This document shows positions 50,224-59,669 of a DNA stretch of 64,000 nt, one piece after another. The stretch lies in NCBI RefSeq assembly GCF_022341425.1, contig NZ_JABFUC010000007.1, positions 62,001 through 126,000 of the forward strand, read 5' to 3'. The stretch comes from Billgrantia campisalis. Its GTDB lineage: Bacteria; Pseudomonadota; Gammaproteobacteria; Pseudomonadales; Halomonadaceae. Each line of letters opens with the position of its first letter. The first letter of the stretch is position 1. Position numbers and translations under genes: made by a program. The notes under the pieces were generated by a model, which was not told where the DNA came from, did not search any database, and was given only the letters and a program-made list of their open reading frames with translations.

Positions 50224-51138
50224 TCAGACTCGATGCTGCGCTGCACCCTGGCCTCGCCGCTGGCGCTCCAGGCGGCGCTCATAGAGGCCCTTGGCGACCA
50301 GGGTGCCCAGCACCAGGCTGCCGCCGACCAGGGCGATGGGCGCCGGCTGCTCGGCGAGGATCCACCACACCCAGAGGGTGCCCACCACCACCTCGAGCAG
50401 CATCAGCAGGCCCACCTCGGCGGCGGGCAGGTAGAGCGGCCCGCGCTGAATCAGGGTGAACCCCAGCGGCAGCAGCACCAGGCACAGCAGCACCAGCAGC
50501 AGCAGGCTGTCCGCCGGTGGCAAGGCAAGCCCGCCGGTGACGCTGCCCACCAGGGCCGCCGCACCGGCCACCAACAGCCCGGAGAGGGTCAGCATGGGGC
50601 TCATGTCGATACCCGGCCGGGTGCGGCAGAGCGTGAAATTGGCGGCCAGCGAGGTCGCCGCCAGCAGCGCGAAGGCGTTGCCGATCCACGAGCCCTCACC
50701 GGCATCGTCGAGCACGATCAGCGAGGTGCCGAACAGGCAGAGCCAGATCGCCAGCCAGGTCCGCCGCGGCAGCCGTTCGCCAAGAAACAGGCGCGACAGC
50801 AGCGCCGCGATCAGCGGCGCCCCGGCCAGGATCATCAGCACGTTGCCGCCCTTGGTGTACTGATTGCCGAGCACGAAGCCGAAGGTGGAGCAGCTGAACA
50901 GCACCGCCACGCCGATACCGGTCCAGCCGCAGCGCCGGTAGGCCTGAACCGTCCCGGCGCCGTGACGCAGCAGCATGATGGCAATGAAGCCCAGCGCCGT
51001 GAGCAGGCCCCGCCAGACCAGGATCTCGGCGTCGGGCAGGCCGATCAGCTTGATCAGCAGGGCGTCGGGCGAAATGATCAGGGCACCGCCGCCGGTCAGC
51101 AGCAGCCCCTGCTGGCGGTGCGAGAGAGAGTGAACCAA
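50224..51138 (-). CDS. EamA/DMT-family transporter
   Basis: Inner-membrane protein of the drug/metabolite transporter superfamily, 304 residues with about ten helices in two EamA halves (first half from LLLTGGGALIISPDALLIKL, second from IGNAFALLAATSLAANFTLC). The start is a TTG at 51136-51138 with GAGG about 6 bases before it; no ATG is available near the conserved N-terminus. Probably a small-molecule exporter; substrate unknown. Single gene on this strand. Confidence 0.85.
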   Translation of the reverse strand: MVHSLSHRQQGLLLTGGGALIISPDALLIKLIGLPDAEILVWRGLLTALGFIAIMLLRHGAGTVQAYRRCGWTGIGVAVLFSCSTFGFVLGNQYTKGGNVLMILAGAPLIAALLSRLFLGERLPRRTWLAIWLCLFGTSLIVLDDAGEGSWIGNAFALLAATSLAANFTLCRTRPGIDMSPMLTLSGLLVAGAAALVGSVTGGLALPPADSLLLLVLLCLVLLPLGFTLIQRGPLYLPAAEVGLLMLLEVVVGTLWVWWILAEQPAPIALVGGSLVLGTLVAKGLYERRLERQRRGQGAAQHRV

Positions 51139-51210
51139 GGCGACCTCGCTGTCAGGGAGAGGCGCCTATGTTACATGTCCCCATGGCAGTGTGGTCAGGT
51201 ACCGTCGCCT

Positions 51211-52047
51211 CTATCCTGCCTGCCCGCTGTTGCCCTGCTCGCTATCGCCCTCTTCGCTACTGCCCCGGGCGTTCCTGTCGGCACGCGCCTGGGCCGCCGG
51301 CGATGCCTTCAGGTGCCGGAAGGCCTCCATGATATCCATGGGCAGCGGGAAGAAGATGGTAGAGGCGTTCTTGTTGCTCATGTCGCTCATGGTCTGCAGG
51401 TAGCGCAGCTGCAGCGCCGCCGAGTTCTCGGCCATGACGTTGGCCGCCTCAACCAGCTTCCTGGAGGCCTGCAGCTCACCCTCGGCGTGAATCACCTTGG
51501 CACGCCGCTCACGCTCGGCCTCGGCCTGACGGGCGATGGCGCGAATCATGCTCTCGTCGAGATCGACATGCTTGATCTCCACGTTAGCCACTTTGATGCC
51601 CCACTCCTCGGTCTGGGCATCGATGATCTCCTGGATGTCATCGTTGAGCTTGTCGCGCTCTGAGAGCATCTCGTCCAGGTCGTGCTTACCGAGCACCGAG
51701 CGCAGCGTGGTCTGGGCCAGCTGGCTGGTCGCGACGGTGAAGTTCTCCACCTGGATGATCGCCTTCTCCGGGTCCACCACCCGGAAGTAGAGCACCGCGT
51801 TGACCTTTACCGTGACGTTGTCCTGGGAGATGACGTCCTGTTCCGGCACGTCCATGGTGATTACCCGCAGGTCGACCACGGTCATCTGCTGGATGCCGGG
51901 GATGATAATGATCAGGCCCGGCCCCTTGACCGCCTGGAAGCGGCCGAGGAAGAACACCACCCCACGCTTGTATTCCGGCAGGATTCGAATGGCTGCTGCC
52001 AGAAACATCAGCACCAGTACCAGCGGCACGAGATAGGTAATCAACAT
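51211..52047 (-). CDS. Slipin (SPFH/band 7 stomatin-like) protein
   Basis: Membrane-anchored SPFH-domain protein of the slipin family, thought to organise membrane microdomains. The 278 residues have an N-terminal hydrophobic hairpin ([20 protein letters not shown]), the SPFH domain with [19 protein letters not shown] and [18 protein letters not shown], a coiled-coil helix ([18 protein letters not shown]) and a polar, acidic tail. It follows the NfeD gene by 55 bp. NfeD-slipin pairs are conserved in bacteria and archaea; in archaea the NfeD protease cleaves the slipin. Confidence 0.93.
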   Translation of the reverse strand: MLITYLVPLVLVLMFLAAAIRILPEYKRGVVFFLGRFQAVKGPGLIIIIPGIQQMTVVDLRVITMDVPEQDVISQDNVTVKVNAVLYFRVVDPEKAIIQVENFTVATSQLAQTTLRSVLGKHDLDEMLSERDKLNDDIQEIIDAQTEEWGIKVANVEIKHVDLDESMIRAIARQAEAERERRAKVIHAEGELQASRKLVEAANVMAENSAALQLRYLQTMSDMSNKNASTIFFPLPMDIMEAFRHLKASPAAQARADRNARGSSEEGDSEQGNSGQAG

Positions 52048-52102
52048 GGTCGCGTCTCCTTGGCAAATCCTTGGCTTGCGGTGTGATGGCTGCAGCCCAC
52101 GG

Positions 52103-53593
52103 CTACGAGCCGGATGAGTGGGACTCTAGCGGGCGCACCTCGGCGGTCAGGCCATCGATGGCCACCACCCTGAGCGGCTGCCCTCGATATATCGGCTGGC
52201 TTGACCGGGCCTTCCAGCGCTCGCCGCGAAGGCGTACATGCCCCTGCCCCTCGAAATCCTCCAGCGCCACGGCCTCGGCGCCCACCAGCTCCTCCTGCCC
52301 GGTGCGCACCCGGCTGCGTCGCAGCCCCGCGAAGCGCGTCATCACCCACAGCATCAGGATTGACGCCAGGGCCGCCACGCTGGCGATCATCGGGATGGAG
52401 ATACGCAGGTTGTCGGCGTCCATCAGGATCACCGAGCCGATCACGAAGGCGACGATCCCCCCCGTACCCAGTATCCCGAAGCTGGGCATCAGCGCCTCGC
52501 CGACGATCAGCGCCAGCCCCACCAGGATCAGCGCCAGGCCGGCGAAGTTCACCGGCAGCACCTGGAAGGCGAACAGCGCCAGCAGCAGGCAGATGATGCC
52601 GATGGTGCCCGGCACCAGGCTGCCCGGGTTGGAGAGTTCGAAGATCAGCCCGTAGAAGCCGATGATCATCAGGAAGTAGGCGACGTTGGGGTTGGTGATC
52701 ACCTGCAGCAGCTGGGTGCGCCAGTCGGGATCGAAGCGCTCGATGACCAGATCGGCGGTCTCCAGGGTGCGCTCGCCGCGATCCATCACCACCGTCCGGC
52801 CGTCGATCTGCGCCAGCAGGTCCTCGATATCGCTGGCCACCACGTCGATGACGTTCTTCTCCAGCGCCTCGCGGGAGGTCAGGTTGACCGCTTCGCGCAC
52901 CGCCTCCTCGGCCCAGTCGGCGTTGCGGCCGTGGCGCTCGGCCAGCCCGCGAATGTAGGAGACGGCGTCCTCGAGCACCTTGCGCTCCATGGCGGTCTCG
53001 CCGCGCCGCGGGCTGTCGGCGGCCTCGCTGCGCTCGTCGGCCTCCTCGCGCACCGCCTCGTCGTCGGGCAGCGCCTCCTCATCGTTGGCGCCGTTCTCCT
53101 CGGTCGCCTCCTCATTCCGGGCGTCGTTGTCGTCATCATCGTCATCGCCGATGCCGGGGAAACCGCCGCCCATCTGTACCGGCGTCGCCGAGCCCAGGTG
53201 GGTGGAGGGTGCCATGGCGGCCACATGGCTGCCGTAGATCAGGTAGGTGCCGGCGCTGGCGGCCCGGGAGCCGCTGGGCGAGACATAGATGGCCACCGGC
53301 ACGGACGAGTTGAGCATGGCCCGGATCATGTCGCGCATGGAGGCGTCCAGCCCGCCGGGGGTGTCCATCTGCACCACCACGATCTCGGCGTTCTGATCGG
53401 CGGCACGGCTCAAGCCGCGCTGGAAATAGTCGCTGGTGGCGGGGCCGATGGCCCCCTCGACGGTCAGCACCAGAGCAGTGCGCTGCTCCTGCTGGGCATT
53501 GACCTGCCACGCCATCAGCCCGCCCAGCACCAGGCAGAGCAGGCTGAAAAGCAGCAACAGGCGATGAAAGAGGGTGGCACGGAGCACGCTCAT
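52103..53593 (-). CDS. nfeD: NfeD-family membrane serine protease (ClpP-class) with acidic insert
   Basis: Long-form NfeD, 496 residues: signal/anchor helix (about 10-32), a ClpP-like serine protease domain (about 38-270), four or five membrane helices (about 310-420) and a C-terminal OB-fold NfeD domain (about 430-490). The likely nucleophile is Ser113 in [11 protein letters not shown] and the partner Lys205 in [18 protein letters not shown]. Between them lies an unusual run of about 45 mostly acidic residues (about 149-193, starting GDDDDDDND). It is coupled with the slipin gene just downstream. Confidence 0.92.
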   Translation of the reverse strand: MSVLRATLFHRLLLLFSLLCLVLGGLMAWQVNAQQEQRTALVLTVEGAIGPATSDYFQRGLSRAADQNAEIVVVQMDTPGGLDASMRDMIRAMLNSSVPVAIYVSPSGSRAASAGTYLIYGSHVAAMAPSTHLGSATPVQMGGGFPGIGDDDDDDNDARNEEATEENGANDEEALPDDEAVREEADERSEAADSPRRGETAMERKVLEDAVSYIRGLAERHGRNADWAEEAVREAVNLTSREALEKNVIDVVASDIEDLLAQIDGRTVVMDRGERTLETADLVIERFDPDWRTQLLQVITNPNVAYFLMIIGFYGLIFELSNPGSLVPGTIGIICLLLALFAFQVLPVNFAGLALILVGLALIVGEALMPSFGILGTGGIVAFVIGSVILMDADNLRISIPMIASVAALASILMLWVMTRFAGLRRSRVRTGQEELVGAEAVALEDFEGQGHVRLRGERWKARSSQPIYRGQPLRVVAIDGLTAEVRPLESHSSGS

Positions 53594-53753
53594 GATGACC
53601 CTTCCTTCCGATGGCGGCAGCTGTCCCTTGTGAGTTTCCCCGCCGCGGTTGGTTCAGCCTCTTCTGATTCCAGCCTAGCAGGACAGGCGTGGGGACGCCG
53701 AATCGAATCGCCTGCCGCAGGGCGCGCTCGCAACGCCGGCGAGCCGCCACGGA

Positions 53754-54065
53754 TCAGGGGGTTGCCGCTCGCGGCCGGGTCGCCAGCACATCGGCACGAA
53801 TCACGGTCTGCTCAGCGATCAGGGGGTTCACCACCTCCCGGCAGGCAAGGTAGTGCGGCGTCTGCTTGTGGGCGGCGAGCGCCGCCTCGTCGGCATACAG
53901 CTCATAGAGGTGGAAGAGATCCGGGCTGTCGCGATCCTCGATCACGTCGAAGACATGACAGCCCGGTTCCTCGCGCACCGAGGCGGCGGCATTGGGCAGC
54001 ATGGCGGCCAGGAAGGCGTTGCGCTGGCCGGGCTTGAGGCGGGTCTGGACGATGATGCAGTACAT
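53754..54065 (-). CDS. ABM-domain putative quinol monooxygenase (second)
   Basis: Small dimeric ferredoxin-like protein, 103 residues starting MYCIIVQTRLKPGQ, with REEPGCHVFDVIEDRDSPDL and FHLYELYADEAALAAHKQTP, the ABM family pattern. The start at 54063-54065 has GGAG about 9 bases upstream and fits family length better than the ATG 57 bases earlier. Divergent from the VOC gene, 86 bp apart. It is clearly different from the ABM protein at 47067-47414. Confidence 0.75.
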   Translation of the reverse strand: MYCIIVQTRLKPGQRNAFLAAMLPNAAASVREEPGCHVFDVIEDRDSPDLFHLYELYADEAALAAHKQTPHYLACREVVNPLIAEQTVIRADVLATRPRAATP

Positions 54066-54151
54066 GGGGTGGCTCCAGGGTTGTGGTGGAAGAACTTTTA
54101 TGAAAACATTTTCCACATTCACGTGAAACCCTGTCTCTGGAGACCGCTGCC

Positions 54152-54556
54152 ATGCAACGCCCCGCTCCGCTCAACGGCATGCGCCATATCGCCCTGCAGG
54201 TTCAGGACCTGGAGGCGTGCGAGCGCTTCTACGTCGATATCCTGGGCATGCGCGTGCTGAGACGCGCCCATGAGGACCTGGTCTACCTGACCCTGGGCAA
54301 CGACAACTTCTCGCTGAGCCGCGCCAAGGCCGACACCGGCGGCGACCCGCAGCGTCTGGACCACTTCGGCTTCGTGGTCGATACCCCGGAAGACGTGGAC
54401 GCCTGGCACGCCTACCTGCAGGCCAGCGGCGTCGAGGTGGTGCGCGGCCCCCACGATCACGGCGACGGCGGCCGCAGCCTCTACTGCCGGGACCCCGACG
54501 GCAATTCCGTGCAGCCGCTCTATCACCCCAGCGTTTCCGGCCAGCGGCTACGCTGA
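54152..54556 (+). CDS. VOC-family (glyoxalase-like) protein
   Basis: Small cytoplasmic metalloenzyme-like protein of the vicinal oxygen chelate family; 134 residues in two beta-alpha-beta-beta-beta modules. Putative metal ligands: His12 in MRHIALQVQDLEACERFY, His at LDHFGFVVD and the Glu/Asp region of CRDPDGNSVQPLYH, of which the usual final Glu is replaced by Gln. Activity is therefore uncertain. TGGAGA precedes the ATG, and an intrinsic terminator follows. Confidence 0.8.
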   Translation: MQRPAPLNGMRHIALQVQDLEACERFYVDILGMRVLRRAHEDLVYLTLGNDNFSLSRAKADTGGDPQRLDHFGFVVDTPEDVDAWHAYLQASGVEVVRGPHDHGDGGRSLYCRDPDGNSVQPLYHPSVSGQRLR

Positions 54557-54623
54557 CCCCGACTCTCTCGTTGGCGGCCTTCCGGCCGCCGGTTCACCGG
54601 CATGCCCGACATGCTGACTCCTT

Positions 54624-54658
54624 GGGTGCCACCACCGCTGGCGGTGGCACCCCTTTTT
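54624..54658 (+). terminator. Rho-independent terminator of the VOC gene
   Basis: GGGTGCCACC / GGTGGCACCC stem with an inner CCGC-rich loop followed by CTTTTTT. About 70 bases after the VOC stop; an additional GGCGGCC / GGCCGCC hairpin lies at about 54573-54590. Confidence 0.92.
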
Positions 54659-54874
54659 TGGTTCGTCAATCGGTCATGCAAGGGCTATAGGGATCGGTTA
54701 CAGCTCGTGGGGCTCTCCCGCGTAGCGTCGCCCCCTTTGCCCGCGACTCATCCAATTGCGGCGACGCTGTAAGGAAAGCGGCTCGCCCCCGACCATTCCC
54801 TGTCACACAATAGAGTGGTCCACTGGCGACAGGCCCAGCGCACGAGATCAGATGACCCGATACCGAGGAATGTC
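54659..54874. other. Upstream region of the phosphotransferase-ynjBCD cluster
   Basis: Remainder of the 318-bp gap 54557-54874 after the terminator. It contains short inverted repeats, including GGGGCTCTCCCG-like bases near 54709, and presumably the promoter of the cluster. I looked for a thiamin (TPP) riboswitch and did not find its conserved core. Confidence 0.4.
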
Positions 54875-55945
54875 ATGCCGGATACCCTTTCACCCTCCGC
54901 TCAGCCGCTAACGCTGTCCGCTCAGCTCGAGGCGGCGCTCAGCCTGGATGGCCAGTCGTGGGGCATCGGCAAGATACGGCCGATGGCCGATACCGGCCTG
55001 GCCCACCACCACCTGTGGCTGAGCCGTGAGGGAGACGACTGGGTGGCCCGCCTGCCCAAGCAGAGCCAGCTGGGCCTCGACGCTCGGGCCAACCTGGACT
55101 ATCAGGCGGCCTGCTTCGCGCGCGCCGGCGAAAGCGGCCACACCCCCGCGCTACACGGGGTGCTGCCGCCCTCGAAGGCACTCCCGCGTGGCGGGCTGCT
55201 GGTCAGTGCGATCAATGGCCGACCGGCGCGGCTGCCCCAGGACCTGCCGGCCATCGCCCGAGCGCTGGCCGCCCTGCATGGCCTGCCGCTGCCGTCGCCT
55301 GATCGGCGCCCGCCGCTGCTCGCCCCCAAGGATCCCTGGTCGGCGATGCGCGACGAGGTCGCCACCCAGGCCGCCTTCCTCGACGAGGCCGGCCTCGACT
55401 CCGCGGTGCGCCGGGCCATCGAGAGCGAACTCACCGCGCTGCCCGAGACGCTGCCCGGCAGCGAAGCGCGGCTGATCAGCTTCGATGCGCACCCGGGCAA
55501 CTTCCTGATGACCGACGACGGCCGAGCCGTGCTGGTCGACCTGGAGAAGTGCCGCTACGGCCTGCCCGGCTTCGACCTGGCCCATGCGACGCTCTACACC
55601 TCCACCACCTGGGATATGAACAGCTACGCCGAACTCGCGCCCGACGAGGTGGCAAGCTTCTATCATGACTGGGCGCAGGCCGCGGGGCCGGCCGGCGGCA
55701 AGGCCAGCCTGCTGGCCTGCCGGCGCGCCATGTGGCTCTGGTCGCTGACCTGGTGCGCCAAGTGGCGCGCCAGCCACCGCCGCGCGCAGGACGCCACCGC
55801 CCGCGGGGAGGACTGGTCCGCCGAGCTCAGCGACGACGCCCTGGTCGCCCATGTCCGCGACCGGGTCGAGCACTACCTGTCGCTCCCCGTGATCGAGCGG
55901 GTACGCGCCGAGCTGCGTGACCTCGCTACCGCCCTGCCCCTTTGA
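54875..55945 (+). CDS. APH/choline-kinase-fold phosphotransferase
   Basis: Cytoplasmic kinase-like phosphotransferase, 356 residues. The catalytic loop reads SFDAHPGNFLM (Asp204, Asn209) and the metal-binding motif VLVDLEKCRYG (Asp222), as in aminoglycoside/choline/thiamine kinases. The N-lobe (about 35-115) is present with LWLSREGDDWVARLPKQ. The ATG at 54875 follows GAGGAA; a GTG 60 bases earlier has no ribosome site. It directly precedes a YnjBCD-type importer (42 bp), so it may phosphorylate the imported compound. The substrate is not known; a resistance role is unlikely from the context. Confidence 0.75.
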   Translation: MPDTLSPSAQPLTLSAQLEAALSLDGQSWGIGKIRPMADTGLAHHHLWLSREGDDWVARLPKQSQLGLDARANLDYQAACFARAGESGHTPALHGVLPPSKALPRGGLLVSAINGRPARLPQDLPAIARALAALHGLPLPSPDRRPPLLAPKDPWSAMRDEVATQAAFLDEAGLDSAVRRAIESELTALPETLPGSEARLISFDAHPGNFLMTDDGRAVLVDLEKCRYGLPGFDLAHATLYTSTTWDMNSYAELAPDEVASFYHDWAQAAGPAGGKASLLACRRAMWLWSLTWCAKWRASHRRAQDATARGEDWSAELSDDALVAHVRDRVEHYLSLPVIERVRAELRDLATALPL

Positions 55946-55987
55946 CCCGGCCCCCGTGGCCCACCGCTGAAGAAAGGAACTTCGCCG

Positions 55988-57190
55988 ATGCCAATCCGCC
56001 CGCTCGCTGCCGCCCTCGCCCTGCTGCCCCTGTCGCTGCACGCCGCCCCCGACCCCGCCGACTGGGAGGCCGTGCTCGACGAGGCCCGCGGCCAGACCGT
56101 CTACTGGAATGCCTGGGCCGGCGAGGAGCGCATCAATGACTATATCCAGTGGGCCGGGCGCCAGGTCGCCGAGCGTTTCGATATCGAGCTGGTGCACGTC
56201 AAGCTCGGCGATACCGCCGAGGCGGTCTCCCGGGTGCTGGCCGAGAAGCAGGCCGGCAACCATGAGCGCGGCAATGTGGACCTGATCTGGATCAACGGCG
56301 AGAATTTCGCCACCATGAAGGCCAACGATCTGCTCTTCGGCCCCTGGTCGGAGCAGGCGCCCCACTACCCGCTCACCGACCCGGAAAACACTCCGGCGGT
56401 GCGCTACGACTGGACCATCCCGGTAGATGGCCTGGAGCTGCCCTGGAGCAGCTCCCAGGTGGTCTTCTACTACGATACGGCGCTGGTCGAGGAACACCCG
56501 CGCTCCATGCCCGAGCTGCTCGACTGGGCGCGGGAGAACCCCGGCGACTTCACCTATGCGCGGGTGCCCAACTTCCTCGGCAACGCCTTTATCACCCAGG
56601 CGCTGCTGGAGCTTGCCGACGACACCGAACGCTTCTATGCCCCGGTCGAGGACGCCGACTTCGAGGCCGCCACGGCCCCGCTATGGGAGTTCCTGGACGC
56701 GCTCCACCCCCACCTGTGGCGCAGCGGCCGGGCCTTCCCGGCCAACAGCGCGGAGCTGCGCCGGCTGATGGGCGACGGCGAAATCAGCATCGGGCTCTCC
56801 TTCAGCACCACCGAGGCCTCCGGCGCCATTGCCAATTTCGAGCTGCCCGACACGGTGCGCAGCTATGTGCATGACGGCGGCATGATCGGCAACATGAGCT
56901 TCCTGGCGATTCCCTACAACGCCCAGCACAAGGCCGGCGCCATGGTGGTGGCCGACTTCCTGCTCTCCCCCGAGGCCCAGGCCGAGAAGCAGGACCCGGT
57001 GGTCTGGGGCAGCAATACCGTGCTCTCCCTGGAGACCCTGAACGAAGCGGACCGCGCCCGCTTCGAGGATATCGACCTGGGCATCGCCACCCTCTCGCCG
57101 GACGAACTGGGCACGGTGCTCGGCCAGCCCCATCCGAGCTGGGTCGATGCCCTGGAGGCCGCCTGGCAGGCCCGCTACGTCGGCAACTGA
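55988..57190 (+). CDS. ynjB: YnjB-family ABC transporter substrate-binding protein
   Basis: Periplasmic binding protein of the COG4134 family. The 400 residues have a signal peptide (PLAAALALLPLSLHAA, cleavage near residue 20) and then GQTVYWNAWAGEERINDYIQ, GNVDLIWINGENFATMKAND and SRPMIGN-like segments that follow E. coli YnjB, as I recall it, over nearly the whole length. The ligand is not established for any member I know of. AAGGAA lies upstream. Forms a system with the next two genes. Confidence 0.88.
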   Translation: MPIRPLAAALALLPLSLHAAPDPADWEAVLDEARGQTVYWNAWAGEERINDYIQWAGRQVAERFDIELVHVKLGDTAEAVSRVLAEKQAGNHERGNVDLIWINGENFATMKANDLLFGPWSEQAPHYPLTDPENTPAVRYDWTIPVDGLELPWSSSQVVFYYDTALVEEHPRSMPELLDWARENPGDFTYARVPNFLGNAFITQALLELADDTERFYAPVEDADFEAATAPLWEFLDALHPHLWRSGRAFPANSAELRRLMGDGEISIGLSFSTTEASGAIANFELPDTVRSYVHDGGMIGNMSFLAIPYNAQHKAGAMVVADFLLSPEAQAEKQDPVVWGSNTVLSLETLNEADRARFEDIDLGIATLSPDELGTVLGQPHPSWVDALEAAWQARYVGN

Positions 57191-57257
57191 TGGCAGTGAC
57201 ACGAATCGCCATGTCGTCACCACCCCGTAAGCGATACCGAGCGAGGGCGGCCGCGAG

Positions 57258-58955
57258 ATGATCCTGCGTCTCGCCCCACCGCTGATCGTCACCCTGCTGG
57301 TGGGGCCGATCCTGGCCGGGCTGGTCATGGCGGTGCTCCCCGCCTTCGGCTACCTGCCGGCACTGGGCGGCACCGAGTTCAGCCTGGCGCCCTGGCGGGA
57401 GCTGTTCGCTCAGCCCGGCCTGATGCGCTCGGTGGCGGTCAGCTTCACCAGCGGCCTGGTGACGACCCTGATCTCGCTGGCCGTGGTGCTGCTGTTTCTG
57501 GCCGGCGCCTCGGGCAGCCGGCTGGATCGCTGGATCCGGCGGATGGTCTCGCCACTGCTGTCGATTCCCCACGCCGCCGCCGCCTTCGGGCTGGCCTTTT
57601 TGATCGCGCCGTCGGGTCTGATCTCGCGACTGGTCTCGCCGGGGGTGACCGGCTGGGAGCGCCCGCCCGATGCCCTGATCGTCCAGGACCCCTGGGGGCT
57701 GTCGCTGATGGCTGGCCTGGTGATCAAGGAGATCCCTTTCCTGCTGCTGATGAGCCTGGCCGCCCTGCCCCAGCTCGATCCGGAACGGCGCGTGGCCATG
57801 GCCCGCTCGCTGGGCTACCGGCCGACCATCGCCTGGCTCAAGGTGGTGATGCCCGCCCTCTATCCACTGATCCGTCTGCCGGTCTATGCGGTGATCGCCT
57901 ATGCCACCTCGGTGGTGGACGTGGCGCTGATCCTCGGCCCCACCCTGCCGCCGACGCTGTCGGTGTCGATCCTCACCTGGTTCCACGACCCCGATCTCAC
58001 CCGACGCTTCATGGCCTCGGCGGGGGCGGTGCTGCAGCTTGGGGTCACCGCCGCGGCACTGGCGACCTGGTGGTGCCTGGAGTGCCTCGTTTCCCGACTG
58101 GGGAGCCACTGGGTCGCCCGCGGCGGACGCCGGCGCGGCGAGCTGTCGCTGCGCCTGGCCGGCAAGGGGCTGATCCTGCTGGCCACCCTGACCGCCTTCG
58201 TGGGAATCGCCAGCCTCGCCCTCAACTCCATCGCCGGCTTCTGGCGCTTCCCCGAGGCCCTGCCCCAGGGGTTCACCGCCAGCCACTGGCTGCGGGCCCT
58301 GCCCAACCTCTCGGGCCCGGTGGCCTCGACCATCATCATCGCCACCGCTGCCACCCTGATCGCTTTGGCGCTGGCACTGGCGGCGCTGGAAAACGAGCAG
58401 CGCACCGGCCGCCATCCGGCTCAGGGCCGTCTGTTATCGGCACTGGGGCTGCTCTATCTGCCGCTGATCGTGCCGCAGATCGCTTTCCTGTTCGGCCTGG
58501 TGGTGGTGATGGAGTCACTGGGCACCCGCCCGCAGCATGCCCTGGTGATCTTCGGCCACCTGCTGTTCGTGCTGCCCTATGTATTCCTGTCGCTCTCGGA
58601 GGCCTATCGGCGCTTCGACCCGCGCTGGTCGCAGTTGGCCCTGAGCCTGGGCGCCTCGCGCAACGCCGCCTTCTGGCGGGTGCGCCTGCCGATGCTGCTG
58701 GCGCCGATGCTGACCGCCTGCGCCGTGGGGCTCGCCGTCAGCATCGGCCAGTACCTGCCCACCCAACTGCTCGGCGCCGGCCGCGTGCCCACCGTGACCA
58801 CCGAGGCGGTGTCACTGGCCGCCGGTGGCAACCGGCGGGTGATCGGCGTCTGGGCCCTGGTCCAAGCCAGCCTGCCGCTGGTGGGCTTCATCATCGCCGT
58901 GGGCCTGCCACGGCTGCTCTGGTCCAACCGCCGCGGCATGCGAGGAGCCCCATGA
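57258..58955 (+). CDS. ynjC: YnjC-family ABC transporter permease (two fused permease domains)
   Basis: Inner-membrane permease of 565 residues with about twelve helices in two repeated halves, like FbpB/ThiP-type permeases. The EAA-like loops are at about 175-195 (RVAMARSLGYRPTIAWLKVV) and about 455-475 (SQLALSLGASRNAAFWRVRL). Ends ATGA-overlapping the ATPase gene. The ribosome site is weak (GCGAG), so it may depend on coupling to the gene before it, 67 bp upstream. Confidence 0.88.
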   Translation: MILRLAPPLIVTLLVGPILAGLVMAVLPAFGYLPALGGTEFSLAPWRELFAQPGLMRSVAVSFTSGLVTTLISLAVVLLFLAGASGSRLDRWIRRMVSPLLSIPHAAAAFGLAFLIAPSGLISRLVSPGVTGWERPPDALIVQDPWGLSLMAGLVIKEIPFLLLMSLAALPQLDPERRVAMARSLGYRPTIAWLKVVMPALYPLIRLPVYAVIAYATSVVDVALILGPTLPPTLSVSILTWFHDPDLTRRFMASAGAVLQLGVTAAALATWWCLECLVSRLGSHWVARGGRRRGELSLRLAGKGLILLATLTAFVGIASLALNSIAGFWRFPEALPQGFTASHWLRALPNLSGPVASTIIIATAATLIALALALAALENEQRTGRHPAQGRLLSALGLLYLPLIVPQIAFLFGLVVVMESLGTRPQHALVIFGHLLFVLPYVFLSLSEAYRRFDPRWSQLALSLGASRNAAFWRVRLPMLLAPMLTACAVGLAVSIGQYLPTQLLGAGRVPTVTTEAVSLAAGGNRRVIGVWALVQASLPLVGFIIAVGLPRLLWSNRRGMRGAP

Positions 58956-59587
58956 ACGACCGCCATCACCTGGTGCTGAAAGATATCCATATCGCCCTGG
59001 ATGGGGTGACCCTGCTGGCACTCGATGCCGAAGTCGGCCCCGGGGAGGTACTCACCGTGATGGGGCCGTCGGGCTCCGGCAAGTCGACCCTGCTGGCCTA
59101 CCTGGCCGGGTTTCTCGCCCCGGCATTCCAGGCCAGCGGCCGGGCGCTGCTCGATGATCAGGACATCACCGCCCTGCCGGCGGAGCGGCGCGGCATCGGC
59201 CTGCTGTTCCAGGACCCGCTGCTGTTTCCCCACCTCTCGGTGGGCGGCAATCTGCGCTTCGGCATGCCCCGCGCCACCCCCGACAAGGCCGAGCGGGTCG
59301 AGGCGGCCCTCGCCCAGATCGGCCTGTCCGGCTTCGGCCAGCGCGACCCGGCCACCCTCTCCGGCGGCCAGAAGTCCCGCGTGGCCCTGATGCGCCTGCT
59401 GCTCTCCGAGCCCTGCGCCGTGCTGCTCGACGAGCCCTTCTCCAAGCTTGACACTCACCTGCGCCACGAGATCCGCCAACTGGTGTTCGACCGGCTTCGC
59501 GCTGCGGGCCTGCCCAGCTTGCTGGTCACCCACGACCGGGAAGACGCCGAGGATGCCGGCGGCCGGGTGATCGAACTCAGTCACTGA
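58952..59587 (+). CDS. ynjD: YnjD-family ABC transporter ATP-binding protein
   Basis: ATPase partner of the YnjBC importer, 211 residues: Walker A GPSGSGKSTLLAYLAG, Q-loop LLFQDPLLFPHLS, signature LSGGQKSRVALMRLLL, Walker B AVLLDEPFSKLD and switch His LVTHDRED. The start ATG overlaps the ynjC stop (ATGA). Lacks the C-terminal regulatory domain seen in the MalK-type ATPase of this window. Confidence 0.92.
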   Translation: MNDRHHLVLKDIHIALDGVTLLALDAEVGPGEVLTVMGPSGSGKSTLLAYLAGFLAPAFQASGRALLDDQDITALPAERRGIGLLFQDPLLFPHLSVGGNLRFGMPRATPDKAERVEAALAQIGLSGFGQRDPATLSGGQKSRVALMRLLLSEPCAVLLDEPFSKLDTHLRHEIRQLVFDRLRAAGLPSLLVTHDREDAEDAGGRVIELSH

Positions 59588-59616
59588 GCATGCCCTATCC
59601 GTCAGCCACGAACACG

Positions 59617-59645
59617 ACATCGCCAGGCGGGTCGCCTGGCGATGT
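59617..59645 (+). terminator. Hairpin after ynjD
   Basis: Perfect 13-bp stem ACATCGCCAGGCG / CGCCTGGCGATGT with a three-base loop, 30 bases after the ynjD stop and 25 bases before the convergent secreted-protein gene. No T tract. Confidence 0.6.
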
Positions 59646-59669
59646 CTCGGGGAGGGGGATGACACCGAT

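Noticed and set aside
54659..54874. Possible TPP riboswitch before the phosphotransferase-ynjBCD cluster
   Set aside because: A thiamin role was tempting, but the conserved CUGAGA and ACCUGAU cores of the riboswitch are not present, so neither the riboswitch nor a thiamin function is supported.
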